Of a stretch of 45,374 nucleotides of DNA, positions 44,904-45,374 are shown in pieces. The stretch's first letter is position 1. Each line of letters begins with the position of its first letter. Origin of the DNA: JAGOUN01 sp040389005 (lineage in GTDB: Bacteria > Pseudomonadota > Gammaproteobacteria > JAGOUN01); NCBI GenBank assembly GCA_040389005.1, contig JAZKAS010000030.1:1-45374 (forward strand). The letters run 5' to 3'. Made by a program: the position numbers and the translations under genes. A model generated the notes under the pieces. It made no database searches. It was not told the origin of the DNA and saw only the letters and a program-made list of their open reading frames with translations.

Positions 44904-45374
44904 ATGCGTATTGAAGATTTTGAGAAGATTTGTAAACCCCATCCGCGACTTAAAGAAAATATTGAATATCTTGAGGCAATCATTGCCTTATCTCCTAAAG
45001 AAAACGAAGATATGAAAATTTTTTACTTAAAAAAAGCCATGGCGTATGAAAAACGCGCCGCCGCTTATCAAATATTAGAAAGCTCGCTTAAGGCGGCAAA
45101 TGATTTGAGATGGATGACACTTTATGCATGGAAGTGTGAAGATCTCAGTAAATATAGCATGGCTAAATTATATGAAGAAGATGCGTTTCCTCAAGATGTT
45201 GTTTTAAATCATCCTTTGCGACTTAAAGAAATGAACGAGAAGCATTTGGCTGAATTGAAAAAAGAGGAAGATGAGTATTTAGTTGAACAGAACAAAAAAG
45301 AAATCGCACGAATTAAAAAAATGGAGTATGAAGCGAAGCAAAAAGAAAAAGAAAACGAAAAAACTAATAAAAAA
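44904..45374 (+). CDS. Coiled-coil-like protein, cut by the window end
   Basis: An open frame from ATG 44904 runs to the last base without a stop, giving 157 residues. The start is MRIEDFEKICKPHPRLKENI. The first ~110 residues contain helical TPR-like spacing (YLKKAMAYEKRAAAYQILES). The last 45 are almost all Lys and Glu, as in a coiled coil. There is no signal peptide. The family was not recognised. Confidence 0.7.
   Translation, partial: MRIEDFEKICKPHPRLKENIEYLEAIIALSPKENEDMKIFYLKKAMAYEKRAAAYQILESSLKAANDLRWMTLYAWKCEDLSKYSMAKLYEEDAFPQDVVLNHPLRLKEMNEKHLAELKKEEDEYLVEQNKKEIARIKKMEYEAKQKEKENEKTNKK

Overview
The window looks like part of the chromosome of an AT-rich, probably host-associated gammaproteobacterium. 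This rests on gene order shared with Escherichia coli: the glyW-cysT-leuZ tRNA trio, yafS-rnhA-dnaQ divergent from mltD, rplM-rpsI-sspA-sspB, and lpoA-yraN-diaA-dolP divergent from rsmI. A GacA/LetA-type regulator, a pyrophosphate-type phosphofructokinase and several proteins with eukaryote-like traits suggest a Legionella/Coxiella-like intracellular lineage. That placement is inference. Four 10-N assembly gaps each fall inside a coding region.

Layout. 1-5.8 kb: three tRNA genes followed by accessory genes (a small membrane protein, an AlbA/Schlafen-type regulator interrupted by a gap, a secreted unknown and an ankyrin-like protein), ending in a 146-bp MITE-like element. 5.8-9.1 kb: a four-gene MCE/Mla-type lipid ABC transporter operon on the minus strand. 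9.4-12.0 kb: pepN, which carries a palindromic repeat in frame inside its coding sequence. 12.0-17.9 kb: the most unusual block. Two nearly identical 32-bp direct repeats (30/32) flank a mitochondrial-carrier-like protein, a 1246-residue protein joining an S-adenosylhomocysteine-hydrolase-like Rossmann region to a STAND/NB-ARC ATPase, and a PAS-LuxR regulator co-oriented with it. 18-21 kb: a repeat protein with 14 blade-like repeats arranged 7+7. 21.3-27.5 kb: fumC, a DsbA-like protein, a protein ending in a CaaX box, queA, gacA, tRNA-Ser, a Bax-inhibitor-1 family protein and tusE. 27.5-39.9 kb: mostly housekeeping genes for DNA replication and repair, cell wall, folate and ribosome. 40-45.4 kb: an unknown gene, a FixJ-like response regulator translationally coupled to PPi-phosphofructokinase, mpl, a CBS protein and a truncated coiled-coil gene.

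How the genes may work together. The housekeeping clusters look ordinary. The accessory genes share features expected of proteins acting in a eukaryotic cell: a mitochondrial carrier fold, a presequence-like N terminus, a prenylation motif, ankyrin-like and propeller-like repeats, and acidic C-terminal tails. No secretion system is encoded here, so an effector role is only a hypothesis. The best candidate for an undescribed system is the 12.0-17.9 kb direct-repeat-bounded module (carrier, Rossmann-STAND ATPase, PAS-LuxR).
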